A stretch of DNA of 18,476 nucleotides from Methanomassiliicoccales archaeon UBA280 (GCA_002499085.1 DAKD01000017.1:1-18476), one strand, 5' to 3'. Numbered from the stretch's first letter, positions 1 to 6,858 are shown. Notes: a model not told the origin generated them from the sequence alone. Numbers and translations: made by a program.

Positions 1-2
1 CG

Positions 3-131
3 GCTGAGACATTCTGGAAAATCATCACAATCATCAATGCTGCGCACACCGATGCAAAACTCTTCCTGCTCAAGGCGTTCATCTTTGACCCCTCCTATCT
101 CTTGAGGTGGAATGTGCTTCGTAGGTTATAA
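3..131 (+). CDS. 3' end of an unidentified protein (partial)
   Basis: An open frame enters from the left edge and ends at TAA 129-131, giving the last 42 residues. The fragment is hydrophobic and aromatic with a basic end: it contains FLLKAFIFDPSYLL and finishes in RWNVLRRL. The other two plus frames stop earlier or look like non-protein composition. The stop is followed at once by A/T-rich sequence and a hairpin, as expected at a gene end. The fragment is too short to assign a family; a membrane or membrane-associated enzyme is possible. Confidence is limited because only 42 codons are visible. Confidence 0.5.
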   Translation, partial: AETFWKIITIINAAHTDAKLFLLKAFIFDPSYLLRWNVLRRL

Positions 132-145
132 GATTTTTGTCTGTA

Positions 146-170
146 AATGTACTTGTATGTACATTATTTT
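146..170 (+). terminator. Hairpin plus T-rich tract after the partial gene
   Basis: AATGTAC (146-152) and GTACATT (159-165) form a perfect 7-bp stem with a 6-nt loop, followed by ATTTT to 170. It begins 14 nt after the stop codon at 129-131. A T-rich tract (ATTTTTGT) also precedes the stem. Archaeal termination depends mainly on T-rich tracts, so this is a plausible 3' end for the leftmost gene. Inferred only from sequence and position. Confidence 0.5.
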
Positions 171-334
171 GCCCTTCCTGGCCCAGTCAGGGGTTGCCCA
201 GGAGTCCATAGACAAGGCCGTACGGATAACCGAGGCCGATGCAGCCCTTGTGCCGGACAGGGTGCAGAGGAGAGGCCCGGTCGGGCGTAGGCTCCGACAG
301 CCCAGGGTTTGCAAAGTCCACTTTTAACTGAACC
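171..334. other. Gene-free G+C-rich stretch rich in potential hairpins
   Basis: The 234 bases between the left partial gene and the radical SAM gene hold no convincing CDS. After an A/T-rich block the sequence turns sharply G+C-rich at about 171 and returns to A/T-rich at about 320. Several local stems can be drawn: CCTGG/CCAGG around 177-202 with an inner CCC/GGG pair, GGCC-CGG-ATAA-CCG-GGCC around 226-237, GCA(G)CCC/GGGTGC around 241-265, and GTCGG/CCGAC around 279-297. Boundaries of these stems are approximate. No tRNA T-loop, 5S or RNase P consensus was recognised. It may be an unrecognised small RNA, a decayed gene or plain spacer. Confidence 0.3.
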
Positions 335-342
335 TTTATTAT
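335..342 (+). promoter_or_regulatory. TATA-like box for the radical SAM gene
   Basis: TTTATTAT starts exactly 31 nt before the ATG at 366, so transcription would begin at or next to the start codon. The same spacing recurs at most first genes in this window. It is the main reason for choosing ATG 366 over the in-frame TTG at 309. Confidence 0.6.
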
Positions 343-365
343 CCTCCTTGACCCATTCGGTTCCC

Positions 366-1949
366 ATGCCAATCTCCTCCTCCGGTCAAGGCCACGACAT
401 CATCCTGATCTCGGCCGAGTACTGGGACGACCACCCCCTCTCGCCGGTCGGGGTGATCGCCAGGGTCCTGGATGCCAGGGGCTTTTCGGTCGGCATAATC
501 GAGAAGCCCGCGGCTGACAGGGATTTCAGGAGGCTGGGCAAGCCCAAGCTGTTCTTCGGCGTTACTTCCGGTTCCATAGACAGCATGCTGAACAATTACA
601 CCCCGATGAAGCGCAAGCGCGCCGAGGACAAACACGCCAAGGCCAACCCCATGCCTGACCGAGCTGTCATCGTTTACTGCAATTCGCTGAGGAAGCTGTT
701 CAAGGGCTGCAGAATAATCATCGGAGGCATTGAGGCTTCCCTCCGCAGGTTCACGCATTACGATTACTGGGACAACGATGTCAGGCGCAGCATGCTGCTC
801 GACTCGAGGGCCGATGTCCTGGTATACGGGAACGGCGAGCTCCAGATAATCGAGTTGGCTGAGAGGGCCAAGGCAGGAAAGGATTTATTCGGAGTCCCCG
901 GAACCTGCACGCTTTCCAAGGAGATACCGGAAGGCTTCGAAGCCCTGCCCTCCCACACTGAGGCCGCAGAGAGCAAGAAGAAGTTCTGCGTCATGCAAAA
1001 CCGCTTCTCCAACCGGAAGAACCTTGCCCAGGAGTACAACAGGAATTTCATACTGCAGTTCGCGGCCCCGAAGTACACGACGGAAACACTGGACTGGATT
1101 TACGGACTCGGGTATTCCCGGGACATGCATCCCGGATCCCAGCTCAGGATGGCCCAGTTCTCCATCGTGACGCACAGGGGCTGCATCGGCAACTGCTCGT
1201 TCTGTTCCCTCGCGCTCCATCAGGGCGACAGAATAATCTCCAGAAGTCCGGACAGCATCCTGGCCGAGCTGAAGAAGATATCCCTGCACAGGGAATTCAG
1301 GGGCACGATCGACGACCTTGGCGGCCCCTCGGCCAACATGTACGGGATGGACTGCGGCAAATGCGATGACCGCGACTGCCTGTCATGCCGCAATCTCGAC
1401 AGGTCTCAGACGCCCATTCTCAGGCTGATGAGACAAGCAAGGCAGGTCAGGGGCGTGAAGAGGATTCTTGTGCGCTCGGGCGTGAGGTATGACCTTGCCG
1501 TTGAAAGCCCGGATTATGTCAGGGAACTTTCCGAGTTCCATGTCTCCGGATGCCTGAAGGTTGCGCCCGAGCACTTCTCCGAGCGGGTGCTTAGCCTGAT
1601 GAACAAGCCCGGAGAGAGGTTCGGCGAGTTTATCCAGATGTTCGGCAGAATGAATTCCAGGACAGGGAACAGCCTGAGGTATTACCTGATGATCGCCCAT
1701 CCCGGGGAGGACTGGAAAACGCTTGACGCCCTGGTCGAGAGAGCCAAAACCCTCGGGAACATCGAGAATTTCCAGCTGTTCACGCCCACGCCCATGACCC
1801 TCTCGACCTGCATGTACTGGACCGGCACGGACCCCCGGACGATGAAGCCTGTCAAAGTGGTGTATGACTACAGGACAAAGAAGAAGATGAAGGAGAGGAT
1901 GCTGGCAATCATAAAGAGACCCGCCGAAGCAGACGCGGGCGGGTTCTAG
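366..1949 (+). CDS. YgiQ/UPF0313-family radical SAM protein
   Basis: This is a 527-residue cytosolic iron-sulfur enzyme of the YgiQ family, whose substrate is not established. The N-terminal domain carries family landmarks: DIILISAEYWDDHPLSP near residue 11, LFFGVTSGSIDSM, and GGIEASLRRFTHYDYW. The radical SAM cluster motif CIGNCSFC supplies Cys273, Cys277 and Cys280, which would hold the 4Fe-4S cluster that cleaves SAM. A second Cys-rich patch (MDCGKCDDRDCLSC, about residues 329-341) matches a conserved feature of the family. Length is slightly short of long bacterial versions, which carry a C-terminal extension. ATG 366 is preferred because the family homology begins just after it and a TATA-like box lies 31 nt upstream. 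Followed by a separately promoted gene 41 nt downstream. Family assignment is confident; function is not. Confidence 0.93.
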   Translation: MPISSSGQGHDIILISAEYWDDHPLSPVGVIARVLDARGFSVGIIEKPAADRDFRRLGKPKLFFGVTSGSIDSMLNNYTPMKRKRAEDKHAKANPMPDRAVIVYCNSLRKLFKGCRIIIGGIEASLRRFTHYDYWDNDVRRSMLLDSRADVLVYGNGELQIIELAERAKAGKDLFGVPGTCTLSKEIPEGFEALPSHTEAAESKKKFCVMQNRFSNRKNLAQEYNRNFILQFAAPKYTTETLDWIYGLGYSRDMHPGSQLRMAQFSIVTHRGCIGNCSFCSLALHQGDRIISRSPDSILAELKKISLHREFRGTIDDLGGPSANMYGMDCGKCDDRDCLSCRNLDRSQTPILRLMRQARQVRGVKRILVRSGVRYDLAVESPDYVRELSEFHVSGCLKVAPEHFSERVLSLMNKPGERFGEFIQMFGRMNSRTGNSLRYYLMIAHPGEDWKTLDALVERAKTLGNIENFQLFTPTPMTLSTCMYWTGTDPRTMKPVKVVYDYRTKKKMKERMLAIIKRPAEADAGGF

Positions 1950-1959
1950 CCTCGCAAAG

Positions 1960-1967
1960 TTATTAAG
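1960..1967 (+). promoter_or_regulatory. TATA-like box for the 1991 membrane gene cluster
   Basis: TTATTAAG begins 31 nt before ATG 1991, inside the 41-nt gap after the radical SAM gene. This predicts a leaderless transcript covering the next three genes. Confidence 0.6.
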
Positions 1968-1990
1968 GCTTTCCAGCATCACCCGATACA

Positions 1991-3013
1991 ATGTCCCCGC
2001 AGTGCAATGTGTGCGGCCAGGAAACACTGTTCGTTCCCCAGTACCAGCAATGGTACTGCCAGACATGCGGCATCTACCCGTTCATGCCCCGGGCCGCCCC
2101 TTTCCCTCAGCAGCCTCAGCCCATGTTCTATTATCCGCCCCAGCCATACTATCCCCAGCCCTACTTTGTCCAGCCCCCGACTGCTCCTCAGCCTGTTCAG
2201 TACGAGCCTCCAGTTGTCGGGCCCACAGTCCAGGCTGCCGCCGCAAAGATCCATGCATCCGTCGGCATGCGGCAGGCCACGGACATTCAGGTGCCGGCCT
2301 ATTGGGCCTGGATAATTGTGCTGTTCCAGATAGTCCTGCCCGTTTCCGCATTGATAACTATTTACATACTGATTCTCGGCTCGGCCTGGGAGGCCGAAGT
2401 GAGCCTCGGCTCATTGCTGGCGGTAATACTGGGCATCCTGCTTGCGGCAATCGGCCTCGCAGTGGCCAATTCAGTCCTCGTCTACAAACTGGTGGGCCGC
2501 AGGGACGGGCATTTCCGCAGGGACTTTCTGCTCTCGGACGGCATGGGCGATTATCTCGCGGCAACATCCCAGGCGACGCATATCGACCTCAATGTCGAGA
2601 GATGGACCCTTATCACGCTGCATGTAAGCAACCCGCCGCAGGACAGGTCTCCCGCCCTCTGGGCCCTGCTCACCGCATTAATCATAATCATCCCGATAAT
2701 AGGTGTCGTCTTCCTGTTCTACTGCCTGGTTTTCCTGACCAGGGATGTTCACCGGCATGACGAGAGGCAGAGGGCCATGAACCTGCAGTTCGAGAAAGCC
2801 CTCCTCAGGGCCGGGAAGATAGGCACTCTCTCGGACGCATGGAAACCCCTCCCGAAGCGCGATGTCGCTGTCTATGTGGTACTCTCGATACTCAGCCTCG
2901 GGCTTTTCCTCCCGTACTGGTGGTACGTGAACATCGAGGACATGAACACGCACATGAAGAACCAGTGGGAGTTCGAGAACGCCCTCGTCGAGAAGCTGAA
3001 GGCAGAGGTCTGA
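1991..3013 (+). CDS. Multi-pass membrane protein with N-terminal zinc ribbon and DUF4234-like C-terminus
   Basis: 340 residues of unknown function. Residues 5-27 form a zinc ribbon (CNVCGQE then CQTCG). A Pro/Tyr/Gln-rich linker (about 30-80, with repeated PQPYYPQP-like text) leads to four or so membrane segments: about 105-130, 138-160, 220-250 and 292-310. The final part (LPKRDVAVYVVLSILSLG, then LPYWWY) resembles DUF4234 modules. A Tyr-aromatic-Asp-His pattern after a membrane segment appears twice (YCLVFLTRDVHRH and YWWYVNIEDMNTH), suggesting an internal duplication. It opens a compact cluster: the PrsW-like gene starts 5 nt after its stop. The start is fixed by the TATA-like box 31 nt upstream. 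Could be a membrane sensor or scaffold; that is inference. Confidence 0.85.
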   Translation: MSPQCNVCGQETLFVPQYQQWYCQTCGIYPFMPRAAPFPQQPQPMFYYPPQPYYPQPYFVQPPTAPQPVQYEPPVVGPTVQAAAAKIHASVGMRQATDIQVPAYWAWIIVLFQIVLPVSALITIYILILGSAWEAEVSLGSLLAVILGILLAAIGLAVANSVLVYKLVGRRDGHFRRDFLLSDGMGDYLAATSQATHIDLNVERWTLITLHVSNPPQDRSPALWALLTALIIIIPIIGVVFLFYCLVFLTRDVHRHDERQRAMNLQFEKALLRAGKIGTLSDAWKPLPKRDVAVYVVLSILSLGLFLPYWWYVNIEDMNTHMKNQWEFENALVEKLKAEV

Positions 3014-3017
3014 GGCC

Positions 3018-3548
3018 ATGCCCATGCCGCTCAAGCCAAGGCACGTGCTCATCGCATTCGGGTTCGGAGCCATCTCGACACTCATTGCCTCCTGGGCATC
3101 CCTGGCTCTTCTTCTCAATATCGCCACTGTCACAGTCCCTTTCAGCATCTCTGAGCCGACTGTGGTGGGCATACTGCTTGCCGTGATAGTCGCGCCTTTC
3201 ATCGAGGAGCTGGCCAAACCCATAGGCCTGTATTTCATCGGCTCTGAGGAGAAACCGGATATCGCGCTCAGGGACTGGGCGCTGCTGGGCGCAATGGCGG
3301 GGCTGGGCTTCGCGGTGGTGGAGAATTTTCTCTACGCGACCTCGGTGCTGGCTTACGGGACTGATGTGTCGCTCTGGCTACTCGGCCTGAGGTTCCTGCT
3401 GCCGCTTCACATGATAGCCACGGCAATATCCGGCTTCGGCTTCGGGCTGTGGCTCAAGACCCACAACGCTAAGTATTTCGTCGGATGCATCGCAGTCTCG
3501 ATGCTTCTTCACGGCCTCTTCAACCTGGCCGCAACGGTGGTGGGATGA
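3018..3548 (+). CDS. PrsW-family intramembrane metalloprotease-like protein
   Basis: 176 residues, almost wholly membrane-embedded. PrsW proteins (MEROPS M82, related to the CPBP/Rce1 superfamily) cleave membrane proteins; Bacillus PrsW acts on the anti-sigma factor RsiW. The family motifs are all present: Glu63-Glu64 with Lys67 (FIEELAK), Glu102-Asn103 within GLGFAVVENFLY, His131 after RFLLPL, and His165/Asn169 in LLHGLFNL. These are the expected metal and catalytic residues. It starts 5 nt after the upstream gene and its TGA overlaps the next ATG (ATGA at 3545-3548), so the three genes are likely co-translated. ATG 3018 is used; ATG 3024 is also possible. Substrate unknown; the adjacent zinc-ribbon membrane proteins are candidates by position only. 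Confidence 0.88.
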   Translation: MPMPLKPRHVLIAFGFGAISTLIASWASLALLLNIATVTVPFSISEPTVVGILLAVIVAPFIEELAKPIGLYFIGSEEKPDIALRDWALLGAMAGLGFAVVENFLYATSVLAYGTDVSLWLLGLRFLLPLHMIATAISGFGFGLWLKTHNAKYFVGCIAVSMLLHGLFNLAATVVG

Positions 3549-3892
3549 TGCCGCTTCCGAAAAGCGCCTTCAAGGGTCTGGCCAAGGTTACAGGGCCGCT
3601 CCTGTTCTGGATGGCGGTTGGATGGGCCGCTTACCCTGTGGCGATGCAACACATGTCCGAAGCCATGGAGGAGGCGGCCGACATCGCCGAAATCCGGCTG
3701 TTCTCGTTGACAATGGCTGTCTCTTGCGTATGCATCGGAATCGCCTTAACCCTATACGGCTTCGTCGGCCAGCAGCCATCAGAGGATGAGATGAAGGCTC
3801 CCGAGCCGAGACTGTGCCCCTACTGCGGCCGTGCCATGGAGCCGCAAGAACAGCTTTGCACGGGCTGCGGGAAAACAATGCTGAAATTGTGA
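3545..3892 (+). CDS. Small membrane protein with C-terminal zinc ribbon
   Basis: 115 residues, unknown function. Two predicted membrane segments (about residues 15-34 and 52-74) flank an acidic loop (HMSEAMEEAADIAEI). The C-terminal cytosolic tail ends in a double-CxxC zinc ribbon, CPYCGRAMEPQEQLCTGC. The ATG at 3545 overlaps the stop of the protease gene in an ATGA arrangement, which favours this start over an upstream ATG at 3485 that would overlap the protease gene by 64 nt. Last gene of the cluster; convergent with rpl12 across a 145-nt gap. Its zinc ribbon plus membrane layout echoes the first gene of the cluster, reversed in order. Confidence 0.8.
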   Translation: MMPLPKSAFKGLAKVTGPLLFWMAVGWAAYPVAMQHMSEAMEEAADIAEIRLFSLTMAVSCVCIGIALTLYGFVGQQPSEDEMKAPEPRLCPYCGRAMEPQEQLCTGCGKTMLKL

Positions 3893-3976
3893 ATTAACCA
3901 AACATTTCAGGCGTGAGGAATCAAACTGATCAACCCCCGGCTATCGCTGGTTTGGGGTGGCCAGGGGTCTGTCCGG

Positions 3977-4037
3977 TCAACGTTTCCACTGATGTGGTCC
4001 GTTGATGCGCGAAATAAACATGAAGTGAATTTCGCGC
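3977..4037. terminator. Two adjacent hairpins between convergent operons
   Basis: Two perfect-stem hairpins lie back to back. The first, 3977-4005, has TCAACG/CGTTGA (6 bp) outside and CCAC/GTGG (4 bp) inside around a TGAT loop. The second, 4007-4037, is GCGCGAAAT/ATTTCGCGC (9 bp) with a 13-nt loop and ends exactly at the base next to the rpl12 stop codon (4038-4040). The region lies between the plus-strand zinc-ribbon gene (ends 3892) and minus-strand rpl12, so it is well placed as a bidirectional 3'-end structure. There is no long T run, so an RNA-stability or processing role is also possible. Confidence 0.55.
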
Positions 4038-4343
4038 TTAACCGAACAGAGCACCCAGGCCTGCTGCTGCTTCTTCCTCGGAGACTTTCGGCTCCTCGGG
4101 TTCTTCCTTCTTCTTGTCGGCTGCTGCCGGAGCTCCGGCCGCTGCTGCGGGTGCGGCAGCCGGTGCTGCCACTGCTGTCTTCATCGCCTCTGCGATGTCG
4201 ACGCCTTCCAGGGACGCTGTCAGGGCCTTGACCCTTGCCGTGTCCGGCTTGACGCCGGCCGCGGTCAGGATCTTGGAGACCGCATCCTCTGTTATTTCCT
4301 TCCCTGCCGAATGAAGGATCATTGCGCTGTATATATATTCCAT
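4038..4343 (-). CDS. rpl12: Ribosomal protein L12 (P1), archaeal stalk protein
   Basis: 101 residues. This protein forms dimers on the L10 (P0) stalk base of the 50S subunit and recruits translation factors. The N-terminal helical dimerisation part (MEYIYSAMILHSAGKEI) is followed by an Ala/Pro-rich hinge with GAPAAADKKKEEPEEP and the diagnostic C-terminal tail ending GLGALFG, which contacts GTPase factors. Start ATG at 4343 is preceded by a strong SD (GGAGGT, minus strand of 4351-4356) with 7-nt spacing. It lies 30 nt after rpl10 and closes the L1-L10-L12 operon. The tail is nearly the same as that of the neighbouring L10 but is written with different codons, so this is shared function rather than recent copying. 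Confidence 0.97.
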   Translation of the reverse strand: MEYIYSAMILHSAGKEITEDAVSKILTAAGVKPDTARVKALTASLEGVDIAEAMKTAVAAPAAAPAAAAGAPAAADKKKEEPEEPKVSEEEAAAGLGALFG

Positions 4344-4373
4344 TTTTCATACCTCCATATCATTGAATCTTGA

Positions 4374-5375
4374 TCATCCGAAGAGCGCGCCGAGTCCGGC
4401 CGCCGCTGCCTCCTCCGATACCTTCTCCTCTTTCTTTTCTTCCTTCTTCTCCGCCTTCGCTTCCGGCGCCGGTGCCGCCGCTGCCGCGGCTCCCGCCAGC
4501 ACTGCCTTGAGCTCCTCGTCAAGCGCTTCGGGTGCCTTCATGGCCAGCGCAAGCATCTTGCCGTTCGCCAGGCCTATGAGAAGGTCGATCGTCTTCTTGT
4601 TCGTTATGCCTGCGAACAGAGCCACATTCATCGCCTCGGAATGTCCCTTGGAAATCAGCGGGCGTATCGTGACCGGCGTTGTGTAGCCTATGTGCAGGGC
4701 AACGCCCAGGGTGCCGCTGATTGCTCCGAGCAGGTCGCCCATGAACTTCTTCTCATCTATCGCCAGCACGTCGGATTTGAACACAAGGCCGTTCTCGTAG
4801 ACGCCTCTGAGGTCCATGCCGACAATGAGTGGGAAAATCTCGAGCTTGGTGAGCATCTGCGCGACTTTGAGAGGTATCGGCTCGCCCTCCTTGACGAGCA
4901 GCTTGTCCTTCTTGATGACTACCTTGCCGCCCTCGATGGCCGCGGGGATGCCAGCCTGCTGGAAATCGCCGACTATGGGGCCGGGTTTGAATGAGGTCTC
5001 GCCCGCCCTCACTTCGATGTCCATCGGCGCAATCTCGCCGCCCTTTGCGGGAGACGGCGTCTTTGTGCCTTCCATGATCTTGTAAAGCTTGAACGGATTG
5101 TCGGTCGAGCCTATCAGGGCGCACTGGCCGTCGATGTAGTCCGCAAGCCCGCCCAGGCCCGGAACCTCGGAATCCATCTCCTTCAGGGCCAGGTCTATCA
5201 GATTGTTCTTCGCGACAACCAATGTGATCTTGCCCCTCAGGCCGCCCCTCATGTTCTGCAGCTGGGGTGCGGGAATGCCTGTCACGTTGACAATGGCAAT
5301 GACCGGGTTGGACTTGATGACCTGCCTAAGGTCCTTCATGTATTCCTTCTTCCAGGCCGCCGGCTCCCTGTCCAT
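4374..5375 (-). CDS. rpl10: Ribosomal protein L10 (P0), archaeal stalk base
   Basis: 333 residues, the usual length for archaeal P0. It binds 23S rRNA and L11 through its N-terminal domain (AAWKKEYMKDL..., LVVAKNNLIDLAL), carries the archaeal/eukaryal insertion domain (about residues 105-185, with AGETSFKPGPIVGDFQ and GIPAAIEGGKVV), then helices that anchor L12 dimers. A low-complexity Ala/Lys/Glu hinge leads to the terminal GLGALFG shared with L12. Its ATG directly follows the TAA of rpl1 with no gap, and a GAGG sits 9 nt upstream, so translation is probably coupled. The family call is secure. Confidence 0.97.
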   Translation of the reverse strand: MDREPAAWKKEYMKDLRQVIKSNPVIAIVNVTGIPAPQLQNMRGGLRGKITLVVAKNNLIDLALKEMDSEVPGLGGLADYIDGQCALIGSTDNPFKLYKIMEGTKTPSPAKGGEIAPMDIEVRAGETSFKPGPIVGDFQQAGIPAAIEGGKVVIKKDKLLVKEGEPIPLKVAQMLTKLEIFPLIVGMDLRGVYENGLVFKSDVLAIDEKKFMGDLLGAISGTLGVALHIGYTTPVTIRPLISKGHSEAMNVALFAGITNKKTIDLLIGLANGKMLALAMKAPEALDEELKAVLAGAAAAAAPAPEAKAEKKEEKKEEKVSEEAAAAGLGALFG

Positions 5376-6011
5376 TTACATCAGCCTCACTGAGGGACCC
5401 ATCGTTGTCTTGACGTAGATGGATGCTATGTTGTTCTCGCCCTGCTCAAGTCTCACCGTGACCCTCTGGACAACCGTTTTTATGTTTCCTGCCAGCTGGT
5501 CCGGGGTCATCTCCTTGGTGCCGACCATTGTGTGGAATGTCTTCCTGTCCTTGCTCCTCACCCTGATGGTCTTCCTCAGAGAACCTATCATGGCGGCGGG
5601 GTCGGCCCCGGGCGGTATGGGCTTCGGCATCTTGCCCCTCGGGCCCAGAACCGTGCCGAGCCTCTTGCCGATGAGCGGCATGAGCGGAGCTTCCGCGATG
5701 AAGTAATTGTGAGCTGCAACCAGTTTCCTCGCCTTGCGCTTGTCCCCGGCGTAATCCTCTATCTGTTCCGGGATGATGATGATGTCGGCGACTCCCTTAG
5801 CCTTCGCGGCGATTTCCGCGCCTCCGAACAGGCCGACCTTGACATCCTTGCCCCTGCCGTGAGGAAGAAGAATCTCCTCCTCTATCCTGTACTTGGGCTG
5901 ACTCAGGTCCACGCCCTTCAGGTTGATGGCTATGTCGACTGACTCCTTGAACTTGCGTTCCTTGGAGCCTTCAAGCGCCTTCTTGACCAGTTCGACTATG
6001 TCTTCTTTCAA
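5376..6011 (-). CDS. rpl1: Ribosomal protein L1, UUG start
   Basis: 211 residues, normal for archaeal L1, which builds the mobile L1 stalk that helps tRNA leave the E site and in several archaea represses its own operon. Landmarks include FKESVDIAINLKGVDL, ILLPHGRGKDVKVGLF, the signature region GKRLGTVLGPRGKMPKP and the end TTMGPSVRLM. No ATG or GTG lies near the N-terminus; TTG at 6011 is preceded by AGGAGG (minus strand of 6019-6024) with 7-nt spacing and gives a start matching the family. It is first in an operon with rpl10 and rpl12. Many archaea have rpl11 directly upstream; here a divergent methyltransferase gene occupies that place. Confidence 0.97.
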   Translation of the reverse strand: MKEDIVELVKKALEGSKERKFKESVDIAINLKGVDLSQPKYRIEEEILLPHGRGKDVKVGLFGGAEIAAKAKGVADIIIIPEQIEDYAGDKRKARKLVAAHNYFIAEAPLMPLIGKRLGTVLGPRGKMPKPIPPGADPAAMIGSLRKTIRVRSKDRKTFHTMVGTKEMTPDQLAGNIKTVVQRVTVRLEQGENNIASIYVKTTMGPSVRLM

Positions 6012-6022
6012 TGCCAGTCCTC

Positions 6023-6053
6023 CTGTAGTTCGCGGGGCAACCCCCTACTACAG
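6023..6053 (-). promoter_or_regulatory. Stem-loop in the rpl1 leader touching the Shine-Dalgarno site
   Basis: Read on the minus strand, CTGTAGT pairs perfectly with ACTACAG (7 bp) and an inner GGGG pairs with CCCC around a GTTG loop; an asymmetric internal loop (A opposite GCGA) separates the two stems. The last two bases of the outer stem are the first two of the SD AGGAGG (6019-6024). L1 is a known translational autoregulator that recognises a two-helix element with an asymmetric internal loop, so this is a candidate operator. That role is inference. Confidence 0.45.
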
Positions 6054-6089
6054 TATGCTACAACGAGCGCCCCCACTATTATCGACCCC

Positions 6090-6097
6090 TTTTTAAG
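6090..6097 (-). promoter_or_regulatory. TATA-like box for the rpl1-rpl10-rpl12 operon
   Basis: CTTAAAAA on the minus strand predicts a transcription start near 6066, leaving a leader of about 55 nt before the UUG start. Unlike most first genes here, this mRNA would have a leader, consistent with the SD and stem-loop found in it. Confidence 0.5.
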
Positions 6098-6144
6098 TGT
6101 TTCGGTGGGCTCCCGAGGGGCGAAACAATCGGAGCCAGGGCAAA

Positions 6145-6152
6145 TATAAATA
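6145..6152 (+). promoter_or_regulatory. TATA-like box for the methyltransferase gene
   Basis: TATAAATA lies 33 nt before ATG 6178 but only 18 nt before ATG 6163. The spacing therefore argues for the second ATG as the real start on a near-leaderless transcript. Confidence 0.55.
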
Positions 6153-6177
6153 TCAAGCAGTCATGTCCGCCAAAAGC

Positions 6178-6837
6178 ATGGAACAGGACAGGGAGAACAG
6201 CGAGATCGACACCATTCGGAAGCATTCTGACCTCGGGGGCAAGACAGTCCTGGAGGTCGGTTGCGGGGACGGCCGGGCATCGGCCATGCTGGCACCCCAT
6301 GTGAAGCATCTTGTCGCAATAGACCCTGACGCGGCCCAGCTGGCAACAGCCAGGGCCAATGTCCCCGGCGTGGATTTCAGGCAGGGCTCCGGCGAGAACC
6401 TTGAATTCCCTGACGGATCCTTCGACATCGTGGCTTTCACATTCTCGCTGCACCACCAGGATCCCGCGAGAGCGCTGGAGGAGGCCCACAGGGTTCTGAG
6501 GCCGGGCGGCCAGGCCCTTGTCATAGAGCCCTCGGTCGATGGCGAGATGCACAGGTTCTTCAGGCTGTTCAGGGACGAGGATTTGCGGCTGGCCGCAACA
6601 CTCGAATATCTGAGGAACACAAAAAGATTCAGAGTTCAAAAATCCGAGACATTCAACATCAGATGGATATTCGACGACAGCGAGGACCTTTACCGCTATT
6701 TCTTCGAGCGCAACAGGATGGCCAGGACCCATGAGCAGCTGGACAAGATAGATTTCCTGCTCGGAGGGAAGAAGAAGGACAGGCCAATATTTCTCACGGA
6801 GATAGTAACGATATTCTCCCTGACCAAGGTGGAATGA
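6178..6837 (+). CDS. Class I SAM-dependent methyltransferase (Methyltransf_11/UbiE-like)
   Basis: 219 residues. SAM-binding motif I is VLEVGCGDG (residues 24-32), followed by the acidic ribose-binding strand end AIDPD, motif II region FDIVAFTFSLHH and the post-motif LRPGGQALVIEP. This is the Rossmann-fold layout of small-molecule methyltransferases; the substrate cannot be read from sequence. The C-terminal part (about 130-219) lacks a familiar substrate domain. ATG 6163 would give five more residues, and an open frame extends to 6097, but a TATA-like box at 6145-6152 would then sit too close to the start, so ATG 6178 is preferred. Divergent from the ribosomal operon and convergent with the DUF3795 gene. 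Confidence 0.88.
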   Translation: MEQDRENSEIDTIRKHSDLGGKTVLEVGCGDGRASAMLAPHVKHLVAIDPDAAQLATARANVPGVDFRQGSGENLEFPDGSFDIVAFTFSLHHQDPARALEEAHRVLRPGGQALVIEPSVDGEMHRFFRLFRDEDLRLAATLEYLRNTKRFRVQKSETFNIRWIFDDSEDLYRYFFERNRMARTHEQLDKIDFLLGGKKKDRPIFLTEIVTIFSLTKVE

Positions 6838-6858
6838 GGATGCGGGGGCGGAACTACC

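Noticed and set aside
171..320. Possible tRNA, 5S rRNA, RNase P or SRP RNA
   Set aside because: No T-loop (GGTTCRA-type) consensus, no 5S core sequence, no RNase P conserved segments and no SRP helix 8 tetraloop could be found on either strand.
112..327. Open frame of 71 codons over the left intergenic region (plus), and overlapping minus-strand frames
   Set aside because: Crosses the hairpin terminator and a composition jump, is Cys/Arg-rich in an ungenelike way, has no recognisable motif and no promoter or SD that fits.
4041..4430. Near-identical C-terminal tails of L10 and L12 as a recent duplication or recombination
   Set aside because: The DNA uses different codons for the same residues, and this shared tail is normal for archaeal and eukaryal P-proteins.
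4319..4686. Arg-rich and Ala/Ser-rich open frames overlapping the rpl10 tail on both strands
   Set aside because: Artefacts of the repetitive Ala/Lys/Glu codons in the L10 hinge.
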